A stretch of DNA of 64,000 nucleotides from Malachius bipustulatus (Eukaryota > Arthropoda > Insecta > Coleoptera > Melyridae), in contig OU342635.1 in NCBI GenBank assembly GCA_910589415.1, positions 1,302,001 to 1,366,000 of the forward strand, in the 5' to 3' direction. Under the pieces are notes generated by a model, which saw only the letters and a list, made by a program, of their open reading frames with translations, had not been told where the DNA came from and did no database searches. The position numbers and the translations under genes are program-made. Each line of letters opens with the position of its first letter. Position 1 is the first letter of the stretch. Of this stretch, positions 11,721 through 24,396 are shown in pieces.

Positions 11721-12399
11721 CTATGGTGATTGTAATCCGACACGAAAGCATTAAAAATATTTGAAGGTGAAATAAAATATTTTTGGGTTGAAATGAAAAC
11801 TGCGTATTAGTAATATAATATAATATTTTTTAATAATATCATACGTAGTGTCTCTTGAATTTCAGGACACAAGGAATTCCCATGGTAAAATAAACTATTG
11901 TAAATATTTGCTGCCGTAATTATTATTTTACAGTAAAATGTCAAATGTAAAACTTCTTAAAGAAAAAAGCTGCTTCTACGCTACAATTTAATTTTCATTT
12001 GGTTTATCCGTTTTCGAGAAAATCAGGAAAACTTAATTGTTAAAAAAAATTGTTAAAACTTCGGAGATATGTTCCAATGTTCACGTTTTTGAATTTTTAC
12101 TTCTGATAAATAATTACTACTCGGAGTAGTGGGAATTAAATCTGCTGGTTCAGGAGGACCTCAGAGGTAGGTACCTATTCCTAAAATGGGGAAAAATCAT
12201 GCTTGAGATGCGAATAAAAATCAAGAACTGAAATATACCTAAGTACAATATAATAGTATCTCACTCAGCAACGACTTGACTTTAACTTACCTATGTACTT
12301 TTAATTTAGAAACTGCAGTATTAGAAAGGTATTTCTCACATATTCGCATATTCGTAACCATCGTAATCTGTTGTGTGTGAGGTAAAAAATAAATAAATA

Positions 12400-12545
12400 A
12401 ATATCTTATGGCTGTGGTAAAGCCCAAGTGTTAGAAGTTTTCAAGTAGCCTCAAGGGCCTCTGACGTAACTTAACGACTGCTGTGAAGCAGCCGAGACCC
12501 TTGTGTGAGGTAGTGGGATTCGATGAACATTAATAATAATAATAA
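12400..12545 (+). mobile_element. Non-LTR 3' tail or SINE-like insert
   Basis: A moderately GC-rich stretch (GTGAAGCAGCCGAGACCC...GGGATTCGATGAACA) ends in an (AAT)n tail at 12528-12545, as retroposed fragments in this window do. No coding is left. Confidence 0.4.
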
Positions 12546-12611
12546 AATAACATGGATAAACAATAATAATTATTATCATACATCAAAACAAACAACAAAC
12601 AAAGAACATAA

Positions 12612-12738
12612 CCTTGTTTTTTAGTTGTTTTTGTTCTTTACCTATTCTTTACATTCTTTACATTCTTTACGTATTGCATACGTATTGTTTACATTGTTTA
12701 CGTCAAACGTATAGAATAAATTGTTTACGCGTAAAGGT
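12612..12738 (+). promoter_or_regulatory. Cluster of TTCTTTAC/TTGTTTAC motifs upstream of the CTL gene
   Basis: About eight imperfect copies of TTNTTTAC(R) occur, several containing TGTTTAC, the forkhead-factor consensus. A closely related stretch lies at 48475-48580 in reverse complement, upstream of the minus-strand 57-aa gene. The orientation relative to the downstream gene is therefore the same. It may be a regulatory array or a shared small repeat. Confidence 0.4.
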
Positions 12739-13019
12739 ACATCCACATCACTGGATCACAGAATTCACAGATTAACCTACAGCTACTCTACACGCTACTT
12801 GTCGCACAGCAAGTAGCTATAGCAAAACCAAAAACCTAAAACCTAATTTATTTTTACATTTTCATTGTTTATTGTTTACGTTACGATTGTGCGATTATTG
12901 TGATTGTTGGGGTGTTGCTATTTTGTTGGCGTGTAATTCAAGTTAAATTTCATATATTTATTTAAATTATTAGGCATAGTTTATTTATTGATGAATTGGT
13001 AGACTACTAAGTATCCAAA

Positions 13020-16000
13020 ATGGGTTGCTGTGGTTCTGAAGAAGAACATAAAAGAGAAGAATCCAATGTTCGAGGATGTACAGACATATTCTGGTTGTGT
13101 CTGTACATCGCATTCTTATGTTTAATGGTAAGGCAATTAATCAATTCAGAATAATTAGTATGTGTTTAACGTAATGTAATATTACAGCTAGTTATTGCCG
13201 CATTTTCTTTCGTATATGGAAACCCATTGCGTCTGGTAAACGGATATGATTCATTTGGGAACACTTGCGGTGTCAAACATAACAAGAAAGTGGGCAATTT
13301 GGAATTGTCAGGAATTGACACGTCTGACAAACCGTTCTTATTAACGTACGATCCTTATAAAGTGACAACATCTTTGAAAATCTGCGTTAAGCAATGTCCC
13401 ACAGAGGAACTTCGATCGTATACGGCAATAAAACAATATTATGGAAAAACTAGAACGAATCTTTGCAAATATGATTTTAACTTCGAAAACGCTTCGATCA
13501 AGTATATTGCTAATGATGCTTTGACGGGCACTTATGGACCATGTCCTGTAATTCCCGTGTATAAAAGGTAATGTATTCTCGAAGAAGTAGACTGAATATG
13601 TATAGTCTGGTATTTACAATTTGTTCTGAATAAGGGAAACAAAAAAAATCACTATTTAGGATACTAACCATTGCTGATTGTTTATGAATAAAACTACCTA
13701 CAATAGTATTTTGCTTCTCTGCACTGGGAAAGCTCATTGATTAGCCTTAGATTTAGATTATTGTGAGTGGGCCATGGTGACTCCCCCACTGCGACCAAAG
13801 GTCTATTGTGGCTCACATTTAGTCGTGCTACATCAACCCCATCAGCTTCCTCAAAGTGGCTGACCATCTGGACTGTTATTATTAATGTATCTAGGTCTTC
13901 CTCAGTGCTCCCTAGCAAATTGGTGGATTATGGATTTCTATCTTCATTTGTGTTGTTCTTTGACTCCTATCTTTCCGAGAGACTCCAGTATGTGTCATAT
14001 AATGGATTGAAGTCGAAAATTTCAGAGCTACTTAAGGTGTTCCCCAGGGTTCGAACCTGGGGCCATTATTGTTTCTTATCTTTATCAATGACCTTAGCTA
14101 TGTCGCTATGGCCCGTATTCATCAATAATTATAACCCCTGGGGTTATATTTTGGAACATGTGATTGGTTCAAAATTCGTAGCATTCGTAGGGTTTGAGCA
14201 TTAGACCAATCAGCTGTCAGAAAATTCAAAATATAACCCCGGAGTTATATTTTGAAGTTTGATGAATACGGACATATGTGATTGAAACCCGTTTTTCTGT
14301 TTTTTGTCGATGACTTTTTACTATAATCAGCTGCCTTTCTGACTGCATCAAGCTCCAGCGCCAGCTTGGTCTCGTTGTGGAGTGGTGCACCACTCTTAAT
14401 TTTCTCTTTTCACCTTTCTCCTGCCGCGATCATCAATCTCAGAGATGAGATTTTCATAAGTTACACAGCCAACAGATCGAAGTGATGCAGCTGATGGAGC
14501 ATTTGATCCATTAGAGAGCGAACACTCTAAAAATCTATAAAAATATTGTTTTGTGTTTCAGTATTTATTTGTCACATTTAAATTGTTTTGAATAGAGAAA
14601 GTTTTCTTTGGCACCTAAGATAATTGGGTTGAGTCACTGGTGGAGAGCTAATCTCGCAGTAAGGTATCACCTCAATACATGCATTTTAGAGTAGGGCTGC
14701 TCTCATTTTCAGAAATCATAGTTTATGCCATAAATAAAAAAGGTAAGGCCGGAAGAAGTCAGGCATTCCAAACTAGGCCGTCAAGGCTCTTTTCGAAAAT
14801 CCCACTGACCACCACCACCTCAATCTGCCTCAATCTCAACCTCAATCTCAATCAATTCACTGCAACACGGTTGTTATAAAAAAACCTCAAACCCAAAGTC
14901 GTCAAAAATCGTCCTGTGCAAAAAGACACTATTCAGAATTTTCAAATTTTTTCAGGATGTTGTAGTTCATAAGTAAAACTTTTGTGTACCAATTTTTCAA
15001 AATGTTATCTGTGGTGGTTAAATTAGAAAAAATTGGTCAAAGTGTCACTTAAATATTCATTAGTAATAAATTTAATCAACAGTTACATAATTAAGGTCAA
15101 TTTCAGTGCTCCTGTCCTGAATCGATGTATTCCCAATTACTTTGCGGACATCGATAGCATAATTATGAATAATTTTTATGGACTTCTAAACAGCTGGGAC
15201 ACTTTGGAGCAAGTTTTGGGCGATTTATACAAATCTTGGCCGATTATTTTGGGATTGGCATTTCTAGCACTAGGTAAGATTCATTTTTTATATTTGAAAT
15301 ATGATGGGACACTTTGATTGAAATTACAAAATATGAATGAAACTTTATTAAATTAAATTAAATTAAAATCATTTTATTTAATGTATTTTTTTATGAAACA
15401 AGTACTTGGACCTGAGAACTTGATAGGATGGACTATTATTATTATCTGGGAACTCTGCACTTAATTTTATATCATATTGAGTCTACATGCCGGCCGGAAC
15501 TCCAATTATTGCCATCGGATGAAGATGTTTCTTCCTGTAGTAATTAGACAGGTTTTCCTACCCTTTGTCCTCTTATCTAGTTTATACTGATGTTGTGAAC
15601 TGCCTTATTGTGAACAACGAATCAAATGCTTTTTCGTTCTAGGAGGACCTCAGATTTCTTTCTGAATGGTGTTTCCTAAGTCACTTACATCTAAATATCA
15701 CAAAAACTTATCTTTTACAAAACATAAAAATTACCCTGTTCTGCAAAGACCAGATACATGTAGGGACCTCAGTGTTGTTTTTGACACTACTCTTCTGTCT
15801 TTCATCCATCATGTGGAACAATTAATTCTTCTAGTTATAAAATGTTTGGCACTACAATGAAAAACTCAAAAGTATTTGAAAACCAAAATCTGAAAATTAG
15901 AAATCGCATGGAATATACCTTTGTTGTTTGTATTGTAACTTAATACACTTTATTACTCTTAATAAAAAAATGTTATTCTATCTATTCGGTCTAAGTAGTC

Positions 16001-19000
16001 ACATGCAAGGTCACAATAATTTCTGAACCAATTTTGATTTTTAGTCAGATTGGTTTTAGTCAAACAGTTTTAGTCAGATAGCTGAAGTAAGTTTTTAACA
16101 TTCACGCCCGTATTCACAAACGATAATTTCCTAAATAATTACGTAATCAAAAATCCCCATCTCATTCTATTGCGAAAAAACTGCATATCTCCATCTCACT
16201 CATTTAAATAATTACGTAATTATTTAGGAAATTATCGTTTGTGAATACGGGCATCAGTCTAATAACTTAAAAAATAATTAGGTAATGGCAAAGTGCAGAT
16301 AAAATATTTTGTATTTTGTAGCCAGGGCTACAAAATAACCAATGAAATGTGAATGACAGTACTTTTAAGTTGGTTATAATTCTTTTTTAATTCTGGTTAC
16401 CTACTCAATATTTTCAACTAAATGTTTATCTGTTTACAGTTATATCCTTGGCCACCGTGTCAATTTTACATTTACTTGCCCATTTGGTGTCGTATATTTT
16501 AATGGTACTTTTCTCGATTGCAAGTATCGGAGGCACCGCTTTCCTCTGGTACACTTACTTCGATATTAAAAGCAGCTTAGATAAGACAAGCCAGACAATG
16601 ATTTTGCTGGAAAGCGTCCGCAACGAAACAGCTTTCTTCTGGTACTCCATCATTGCCACCATCATTACGGTAATTAAAAACTTTATAAGTACTGATCTGA
16701 ACCCCTTTCTCCAATACTGTAACTTTTTTTCAGGTGATAATACTGCTGATTGTTGTTTTCATGAGAAAGCAAGTAGATTTCCTGGCGAATCTATTCAAGG
16801 AGACCTCGAAGTGTTTGATGCACCTGCCGGCCCTCTTTTTTCAGCCCATCTTTACGTTTGTCGTCCTTACTTTGTTCTTTATGTTTTGGCTGTTTGTAGT
16901 TGTCAGTATTCGATCTTTATGTAAAAAAAAAAAATTTCCATTATCATCGATATATTTTTAGGTTTGCCTGTCGACGGCTTATTACCCCGGAGTGAACAAT
17001 ATCCAAGATTCATCATTCACACCCACTCCGAACACCCAAGGTGAACTTATTCCAGAGGAAAAGAGCGGGGTGCAGATCTCATTCAAAAACAGTGAGTTAC
17101 CACTCCATACCATAACTAGTTGTATACAGGCCTGCAAGTTCAAAAGGCAACATTTCGGATACACCTAAGATAAAGAAATTTCTTCTATAAAAGTACACTA
17201 TGCAGTAATAAGAATGCAGTAACAAGAATAATATAGTAAAGAATTAAACAGATGATGATGTATAGCAGTCAGTGTTAAAAGTACTCAAAGTAGAACTTGA
17301 AAAGAGTACAATTTTTTTATTTGCTTTATTTAGTAGACTGCATTTTTTTTTAATCCATACCCTGTTGTTTCAGAGAAATCAGTTGTATTTATATTAAATC
17401 ACGACATTGTTGAACAATCAATCAGATAACTGATACCTGTGCATACTTATGATCGATGTTTCCGTCCCCAGATATTCCGACTGTCGAGTACATCAACCCG
17501 AGCTGGGTTAAATACATGTGGTGGGTGTACTTTATTGGTCTGATCTGGACGTCAGAGTTCATCATGGGCTGCCAGCAGATGGTGATCGCTGGCTCGGTGG
17601 CCCACTGGTTCTACAGGCATAAGTATCAGGAGCACTCCCATGTATGGTATGCCATCGGGAAGCTCATTAAATATCATTTGGGCTCGATTGCACTGGGATC
17701 CCTTCTGATAACCATGTTGAAGGTGCCTCGACTCATCCTCCATTACTTGCACGAGACGTGAGTATGCGAGTCTGAATCGTTTATAAACTTTTTTTAAACT
17801 CTTATTTCTGATCTTGTTTTTTAGTACAAGAGCCCACTGACAAAAGTGCACCGCAGATGGCGGCACTTGGTGGAAATATTGTAGGCATTTGTAGTTATGA
17901 TTTCCACCCAGTGGCAGGTCACATGACCGGTGCCTCTTTGAGAGGGAAGCCGAGAAAGCAAGGGGAGGCTTATATTTTTCCCAAAATTCCTGAAGAAATT
18001 TAGACATGTTCCTTGGGCAAAAATAAAGCCTTTTCTTGTCTCCTGGTATTTTTTCAAAATCCATTTCTTCTCACCAAAAAAAATTAAAGAAAAACAAGAA
18101 TTCATAGAACTTCAGTATGACGTTTCGGGTGAAGGAGAATTTATGATTAAAAAATATTTTGGGCAATAATTTCCTCAATTTTTTTTAAAACCCTAAAAAA
18201 TTTAAGCATGTTCTTGAGGTAAAAATAAACAACTTTGCCTCATAGAGTTTTTCTTCAAACTACTTCCTCTCTTGAAAAAAATACCAAAAAAAAAATTCAT
18301 ATATACATACCTATACCTTCATTGATAGAGAAGGAAGCATTTTTACAGAAAAACTTCTGGAGCAAAAAATTATAATTTTTGCCTAAAAATCATGTGTGAT
18401 TTATTCAGGAACTTAAAGAACATATTAGTAGAGTTTGCCAGCACACTAAAGTCTTCTAAAAACGATTTTCGTGTGCACTATGTTGCTAAAAGCTACGACC
18501 AATTTAAAATTATTCCTCATCCATGTTCAGAAGTTCTGCATTTATGCTCTGATAACCTCTCGCAGGATAAGCTCCAGCAACCTTTAACACAAAATACTTC
18601 AGGAATCTTCTCTTTTTTTATTGAAAAGGCACATGCACTGCAGGGAAATGCCTGTGGCGCTCTGGGACTGGTGCATGAGCGGAGATATCGATTCCAGACT
18701 AAATCACTGATGCATACTCAAGTTTAGAGCATACATACTTTTTTTACAATAATGTAGTAAAACTAATAGTAGCATATTATCAAACTTCCCATAGTTGCAC
18801 ACAATGAAACCAAACATTCTACTAGCATCCAACACAATACTATTAACATGCAAACATACAAATTTTTGGCATTACCTACTCTTCTGACCAGGTGAAAACA
18901 GGAATTTATACCTCAAGGTGAGGAGACAGCCCAGCACGATAAGAACAAGGAAAAATACATCTACACATTTATTCTGATTTTTTCAAAAGGCTTCTCTGTT

Positions 19001-19681
19001 ATAACATTTCTGTATAACAAATGATGTCTTTTCTTTTCAGGTTAAGACGCAGGAGAGACAAGGGAAGCGAGTGCGCAAAGTGCGGTTTGAAGTGCTGCAT
19101 ATGCTGCTTCTATTGTCTGGAGAAGTTCGTTAGATATCTTAATCACAATGCTTACACCGTAATCGCTATCGATGGCGTCAATTTCTGCTCTGCAGCTAAA
19201 ACTGTAAGTCTAAATTTCCTAAAACTATACTTTTTTATCGATTTTGCTTGCTTCCAGGCTTTCGAAGTTCTGACATCTCACGCCTTGCAAGTGGCGACAA
19301 TCAACAGCTTGGGCGATTTCATCCTCTTCCTTGGGAAATGTTTTGTTACCGCTCTCACGGGCATCGTTGGCTTGGTCCTCTTCAGAAGAGACCCAGAATT
19401 GAAGTTCTACGCCATACCAACTTTGATAGTCTGTGTGTTCGCTTTTTTCATAGCTCATTGCATACTCTCGCTCTATGAGGTGAATTTAATTTGTTATTGT
19501 TTGTTCTGTTCGGTCAAGTAACGATTTGTTCATTTTGTAGATGGTTCTGGACACGATCTATCTATGCATGTGCCAGAATGAGGAGGTGCCGGACGGCATC
19601 CGCATTGAAAATCTTGGCATGACCAAGAACGGGGAAGCTGCCCAGCCCACTCAGGATAACGAGCTCGAATCTGTTAAATAA
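13020..19681 (+). CDS. Choline transporter-like protein (SLC44 family, SLC44A1-like), complete
   Basis: Multipass membrane transporter of the CTL/SLC44 family, expected to move choline (and in mammals ethanolamine) across plasma and mitochondrial membranes for phospholipid synthesis. Ten coding exons join in phase: 13020-13127, 13188-13567, 15107-15273, 16440-16669, 16734-16901, 16962-17091, 17472-17757, 19041-19203, 19258-19479, 19541-19681, giving 664 aa, a normal family length. It starts MGCCGSEEE and has a first membrane segment spanning exons 1-2 (IFWLCLYIAFLCLM). A large Cys-containing extracellular loop (TCGVKH, CVKQCP, APVLNRCIP) follows, then many hydrophobic helices. The family C-terminal signature spans exons 8-10 (Cys-rich CGLKCCICCFYC, NAYTVIAIDGVNFCSAA, MVLDTIYLC). 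The N-terminus resembles SLC44A1. The donor of exon 5 (GTCAGT at 16902) is the least certain junction. Introns hold non-LTR relics and MITEs. It is divergent from the gene at 11100. Confidence 0.93.
13750..14480 (+). pseudogene. Non-LTR reverse transcriptase relic in CTL intron 2
   Basis: Frames show FDSYLSERLQYVSYNGLKS, followed by a frameshifted version of the RT block that normally reads GVPQGSxLGPLLF and then FINDL (14030-14100). After an inserted MITE (14110-14274) a degenerate DDF/LLYNQLPF block follows. This is a jockey-like palm domain, clearly inactive. Confidence 0.65.
14110..14274. mobile_element. MITE family B, copy 1 (165 bp, TSD TAT)
   Basis: The arms are GCCCGTATTCATCAA and TTGATGAATACGGAC, with inner arms ATAACCCC(T/G)GG. 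It is flanked by TAT at 14107-14109 and 14275-14277, and interrupts the reverse transcriptase relic. The outermost bases match MITE family A. Confidence 0.75.
14480..15050. other. CTL intron 2, no recognisable feature
   Basis: This is AT-rich intronic DNA with a short (CTCAAT)n-like stretch near 14817-14860. I see no exon in phase with the CTL gene. Confidence 0.4.
15600..15880 (+). pseudogene. Second part of a non-LTR reverse transcriptase relic, CTL intron 3
   Basis: RDLSVVFDTTLLSFIHHVEQ and neighbouring frames correspond to the RT thumb block normally like KDLGVxxDxxLxFxxHI. It is the segment that should follow the domain remnant at 13750-14480, but lies on the other side of CTL exon 3, so it is probably an independent fragment of a related element. 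Confidence 0.5.
16105..16253. mobile_element. MITE family A, copy 2 (149 bp, TSD TCA)
   Basis: It is near-identical to 602-750 throughout, with arms GCCCGTATTCACAAACGATA. It is flanked by TCA at 16102-16104 and 16254-16256. It lies in CTL intron 3, about 190 bp upstream of exon 4. Confidence 0.8.
17760..19040. other. CTL intron 7
   Basis: This 1.28-kb intron is bounded by GAGAC|GTGAGT and TCTTTTCAG. Two open frames (17552-18064 minus, 18392-18727 plus) are shadows or chance. No repeat was recognised. Confidence 0.6.
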
Positions 19682-19962
19682 GCAATGACTGCTTGAACTA
19701 ATGCACGATCATGATCGGCATGGCTGCCTGTTATCTCTCCTAAAGTACTTTGCTTGATATACCATCGCTTAATTGATGTTTTATGGAACAGAAGGTAACT
19801 TTACTTAGTATCACTCTGGCCTCACTCATTTCGGCTTATCTTTCTGAGCAAGTCTGGAGATCATTGGGTAATTTTGTCGGTGTTGGTGATCTCGTCTGTT
19901 TAAGCTAATCAGTACATATAAAAATTAAAATTATATATATTATATACTTATATACCTTTACC

Positions 19963-20640
19963 TATAGGTGTACCATAATTATTGAGACATAGAACATAGG
20001 TAACTTCTTGACCAAAAATTGGTTGATTGAGTCCAACAAGTCTGAGTAGAAAGTTGCTCATAAATGAGGGTTTTTGGGGATGACAGTAGTTACTATACAG
20101 CCATCAAATTTGAGCCCAATACCTGATGAATTTAAATCGTTTGATTTTTGATGCAAGCTTTATGGACATTTTGATTAAACTTTGCTTAGAAGATTTTCCT
20201 ATTTCATCTGTGCTGGAATAAATTCACAAAGAAAATTCACATTTTCTTATTCATTCAGCATGTGAACAAGGGGTTTTAATCCCTTCCAGAAATTCAATGC
20301 ATTTCTGTAAGATGATTATTGGAGTTTCATCCAATTCAACCCATTGGTTTCTAGGATAGGTATGTGATTTAGCTTACATTTTATCATATTTCTCGTAAAA
20401 TATAAACGATTAGACTTTACATTTATAATTTCTTCTTATCGACAGATCAATAAATGATCTGATTGATCATTGAATCAACAACTGAATCACACATTATTGA
20501 AAATATACAAATTAAGCATCACAATAATTCTTGTATCTCGTTAATCAGCAATTTTTTACCAAGTCATTTTGAGCTCAAACGACCTATTTTTGGTCAAAGA
20601 ACCCTTGTTCTGTGTCCCATTAGTTAGTGTCATCCTGTAT
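19963..20640. mobile_element. Inverted-repeat element downstream of CTL
   Basis: The left end (19963-20030: GAGACATAGAAC, CTTGACCAAAAATTGGT) is matched in reverse complement by the right end (20570-20640: ACACAGAAC, TTTGACCAAAAATAGGT), and the outermost bases at the right are ACAGGATGAC. It lies in the 3' flank or 3' UTR of CTL. A possible short relative is at 36195-36290. Confidence 0.55.
20270..20340 (+). repeat. Direct repeat copy 1
   Basis: TTAATCCCTTCCAGAAATTC...CATTTCTGTAAGATGATTA recurs at 21611-21655 with few changes. Confidence 0.5.
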
Positions 20641-23600
20641 ATGTGAAAAAGTCTATGAAAATGGTTATTTTGGTATAAAACTTAGAGTTGATTTAATGTT
20701 AAATCATTAAATGAAAAAAGACATAAGTTGTTCAAATGCCTGTTTCTACAAGTTTATTTTATTTACTTAGAGCTAAAGATCCCAATAATTATTGTAGATA
20801 GTTGTGATTTTTTCCAGTGATATTTTCACTGAAATTTATTTTGAGGCTTTATAATATTTTAAGAGAGGGGTATTGGAAAATAACATCCGTCTAGTCATTA
20901 GTATTTGGTATTAAATATGAAGAACAATTATTTTTTATAAGTAATTTTAGTATTTTCCTTATCGATGGACCAATAATTATTGTAACCAAATCGAATTAAA
21001 TAATTTGAACAAATACCTGAATGGCAGCAAAAAATGTAAGGAAAACATTTTTCAACACCCCTTGTAATGACATAAAGACGTTTGATACTCCAAAGGTTTA
21101 TTTTTTATAATTATTATTGATATTTTATTTAAGTTTAAGGTACATTCTCTTCAGTCGGTAAAAAAGTTGGTAATGAAGTTTTTGACGGTTGGTAACACCC
21201 AGGTCATGTTGAAATCTAAGAACTTTTCACGATTGAAGCCAACCAAATTGTGTGTGTTAAATTCAATTGCTTCTCAATTTTTTAAGGATGAGTCGTGGGC
21301 GGAAGAGTTTGGAAAACCAAAATTAAGTAATTTAAGAGTCAAGAAGAGTGCTTTTTCACATTGGAAGTGCCCACAATAGATGTTTTTCAGTTTTGCTTTT
21401 CTGAAGTTGATATATTTCATAATTCATTGAATCTCATAAGTATGTTTTTGTAACTTTATGTTGATTTATATTTAAACTTTAAATGCCACTTTTACTACTG
21501 TTTTCATTATTTATTTTTTATTCATATTATAGCTTTATTCTTCACCGCCTTCAGGTAGGTATAGATGTAAATGCCTTCTTTGCAGTTAATATTTGATGGT
21601 TATTGTTAGGGTTAATCCCTTCCAGAAATTCCATCACATTTCTGGAAGATGATTAGGAATTTGACCAACTCAACATGTGGTCTCTTCGTCGTTCCATTTA
21701 TAGCGAAAAACAGATAACCTTTTTTGATTATTTTTTCCTGTTGCTTGGAAACCGTCTTGTAGATTTATTATCAAGCATTTATTATCAAGATAATATTATT
21801 AACACATATACAGTGCCTGCCAAAAAGAAAAGTTTCAACCATATGGGAAAATTTTTTGTTTTCCATTTTTTTTTGAAATTTTTTTTGTCATAAGTTTCTG
21901 CTTTCAAGAAGATTAAATTTGAAAACACTAGATCTATGGTGCGACTTTTAGTTCTAGAAAAAATGACATTTTTCTAAACTTCAACATCATAAAAAACATA
22001 ATTTTTTTGAATATCTCGAACCGTTTCCGATGGACACTGCTTCAAAATAAAAAATGGCGATTTACACTTGTTTATAACTCAAAACCTATTTAAAAGAATA
22101 GACAATGGCGTCAGTACCTGAGTCACGGAACAGCCTGTATATAATAACGTTACATCAATAGAACATAAATGAAATTAAAAAATCGAACAGTTTTTTTTTT
22201 ATTTTCAAAAAAAATCGGTACTTTCCTTTTTATCAAATTTATTCCTTACTTTTCTCGCACACTGTATATGGTTTTTTATCCCTTTCCATGTCTCTGCCGC
22301 ATCTTGCGCGCGTTCAGCCCCAGTACATTCAACACATTTCCAGATCAAAAAAAAAAACCTGAAAGATTGTTTAATTCCCTTGAAAATGAGCCGGGCTAGG
22401 AATCCCTAACCCTTTCCTTACGTGGTATCAATAAAAGAAATCCATTTCTTTGAAACCCTCTCCCACCCCTCCTAATCAACGAACAGAAGCCTGGTTGGAT
22501 TCATTTTCAAAGGATTGAAACAACCTTTCGGTTGGTCAAAGAATAATTCCCCCACTGTCTCCCTTCATGATAGAAAATCAAAAATTTATTTTTGTTTTGG
22601 GCCAGTCCTTTTTATTTTTGTAGGTGGCTAATCCAAGAAAATAAGTTTTTTTGCTGCGCGATAGGGGGCAAAAACTGTGGGAGCTATGTCCAATTCTGTT
22701 TGTTTTAGGTTTCCCCTCCCCCCTTCGCCCCTAAGACACCGAACCACACAAATATTTGCCGAAACCCATTTAAAGGGGTGTATTTTTTTGTCCCTCCAAA
22801 CTCATTACCTCCCCCTGAATTATGCCTCCAACTCCGTCTGTTGCTCCCAGTGACTCCCGTTTTGGCAAAAAAACAACTAAGAACCAAAACGGTGATATCT
22901 CTGTGAATAATGGACGGATTTGCTATTGCGACACACCAGGCTGTGCGCACTCACGAGATCTCGGTTTTTTACTGGAATTTTTTTTAGTCCGACGGTTCAA
23001 AAAACCGTTTCTCCCGTTTTTACCCCTGGTTTTCTCCCCGCTCCTCCCCTCCGAGACTTGCGCCAGATCGGCCTATATGGACCACAGAACAAGAGTGATC
23101 CACTAAGTTGACCGAAACCAAAAAAAAATCAAAAAAAGGAGCGACGTTTTTAAATTTATATCCACCCCACTACTGTATAATACGAATTTTTATAACTATG
23201 TTAACACGAATTTTTTCAACACAAACTTTCAGGTGGTTTACTGTATTTTAATTCATTTTTCCCAAGTCTTTTGCAACATATTGAAGCAATAAAGTTATAA
23301 AAATGACCTCACCTACTTGTATTCTTCTTTGCTGTTTTTTTTCTTGTGCAGACAGTTAATAGTTTTAACTGTTAATCTTTTTCCCCATATTTTTGATTAT
23401 TCATTTATTCATTGAAATCTGCAGTTGTAAATAACAATATGTCAATAAATGGTAAATTCACTGATAATAGTAAATATAGTGGTGTCATTAGTTTTTCAAT
23501 AGTAGTTGTATTAATTTAAAAGAAATTACTGTGTCAATTATTCATAACCAACTTATTTTTCCACACTTTTGTTTTATGATTTATGTTACTGGTAGTTTAA

Positions 23601-24261
23601 ATGTAAGACGCTATTTTTTACTTAAAAATTTTGCATTAAATTTGGCACATTTCAATTGTCGATCAGTTTTGTAGAAGCAATTTCCAGTGCGTTAATAAAT
23701 ATTATATATTGGAAAAGTTTAAAAATAGTCGTCATTAGATATATAAGTGATTTGTTCCAATACGCGATTCAAAACTAGTAAACAACATCTATCCAATATA
23801 GTTTCACTTTTGGTTTGAACAGTAGTTCATTGGCAGGATGTTTTTAGTACCTCTGAACAATTAAAAATCGTGTTTTGGAACAAACCATATGCAAATCGCA
23901 ATAAAGAACACTACAATGGGTGGTTTTTCTCTAGTAAAGGCACTTAAATCATTGTGAAAAAACTTCAGCACATGTGTTTTTTCTCACACCCATGTTAGTA
24001 ATAATTACGTCCAGTTATATTATAGAACAAAGATCTTTCATTACAATTATTATTGTAAGTATAATTAAGTTATTGTCAAGCGGTAGTATGAAGACTTGAG
24101 TAGTATTTAATCACTGTGATGACATTCGTAAGGATGCTGTTCTAAGATCAGTGTGGTGGGTGCTTGTTTGCCATCATTCGACGCAATTTCACAGCTTTCC
24201 ATTGTCAAATGTTTGGTGTAATATTTAATAGGGAGTGCACTTAGGATTAATAACAATTCAT

Positions 24262-24396
24262 TATAGCTAGACCAGAGATATAACGAAACGACTTCTGTCA
24301 TTTTATCAATTTTTGGATTATTAAAATATTGTTGAAGTCATAAAATATGACAGTTTAACAATTAGATCATTTCGTTATATCTCTTGGTCGACTATA
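24262..24396. mobile_element. Short TIR element (135 bp)
   Basis: TATAGCTAGACCAGAGATAT at the left end matches the reverse complement of the right end (TATAGTCGACCAAGAGATAT), followed by AACGAAA on both sides. Confidence 0.65.

Noticed and set aside
14040..14065. CCCCAGGGTTCGAACCTGGGG resembles a tRNA T-arm
   Set aside because: No acceptor, D-arm or anticodon arm can be placed around it, and it lies exactly where the reverse-transcriptase GVPQGS-LGP codons should be, so it is a mutated coding remnant.
16448..16924. Continuous 158-codon plus-strand frame
   Set aside because: It contains CTL exon 4 in frame but reads on through the intron and then exon 5 in the wrong frame. The spliced model keeps membrane helices and phase.
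17552..18064. 170-codon minus-strand frame
   Set aside because: Lies antisense to CTL exon 7, whose codon bias creates it; no domain or splice support.
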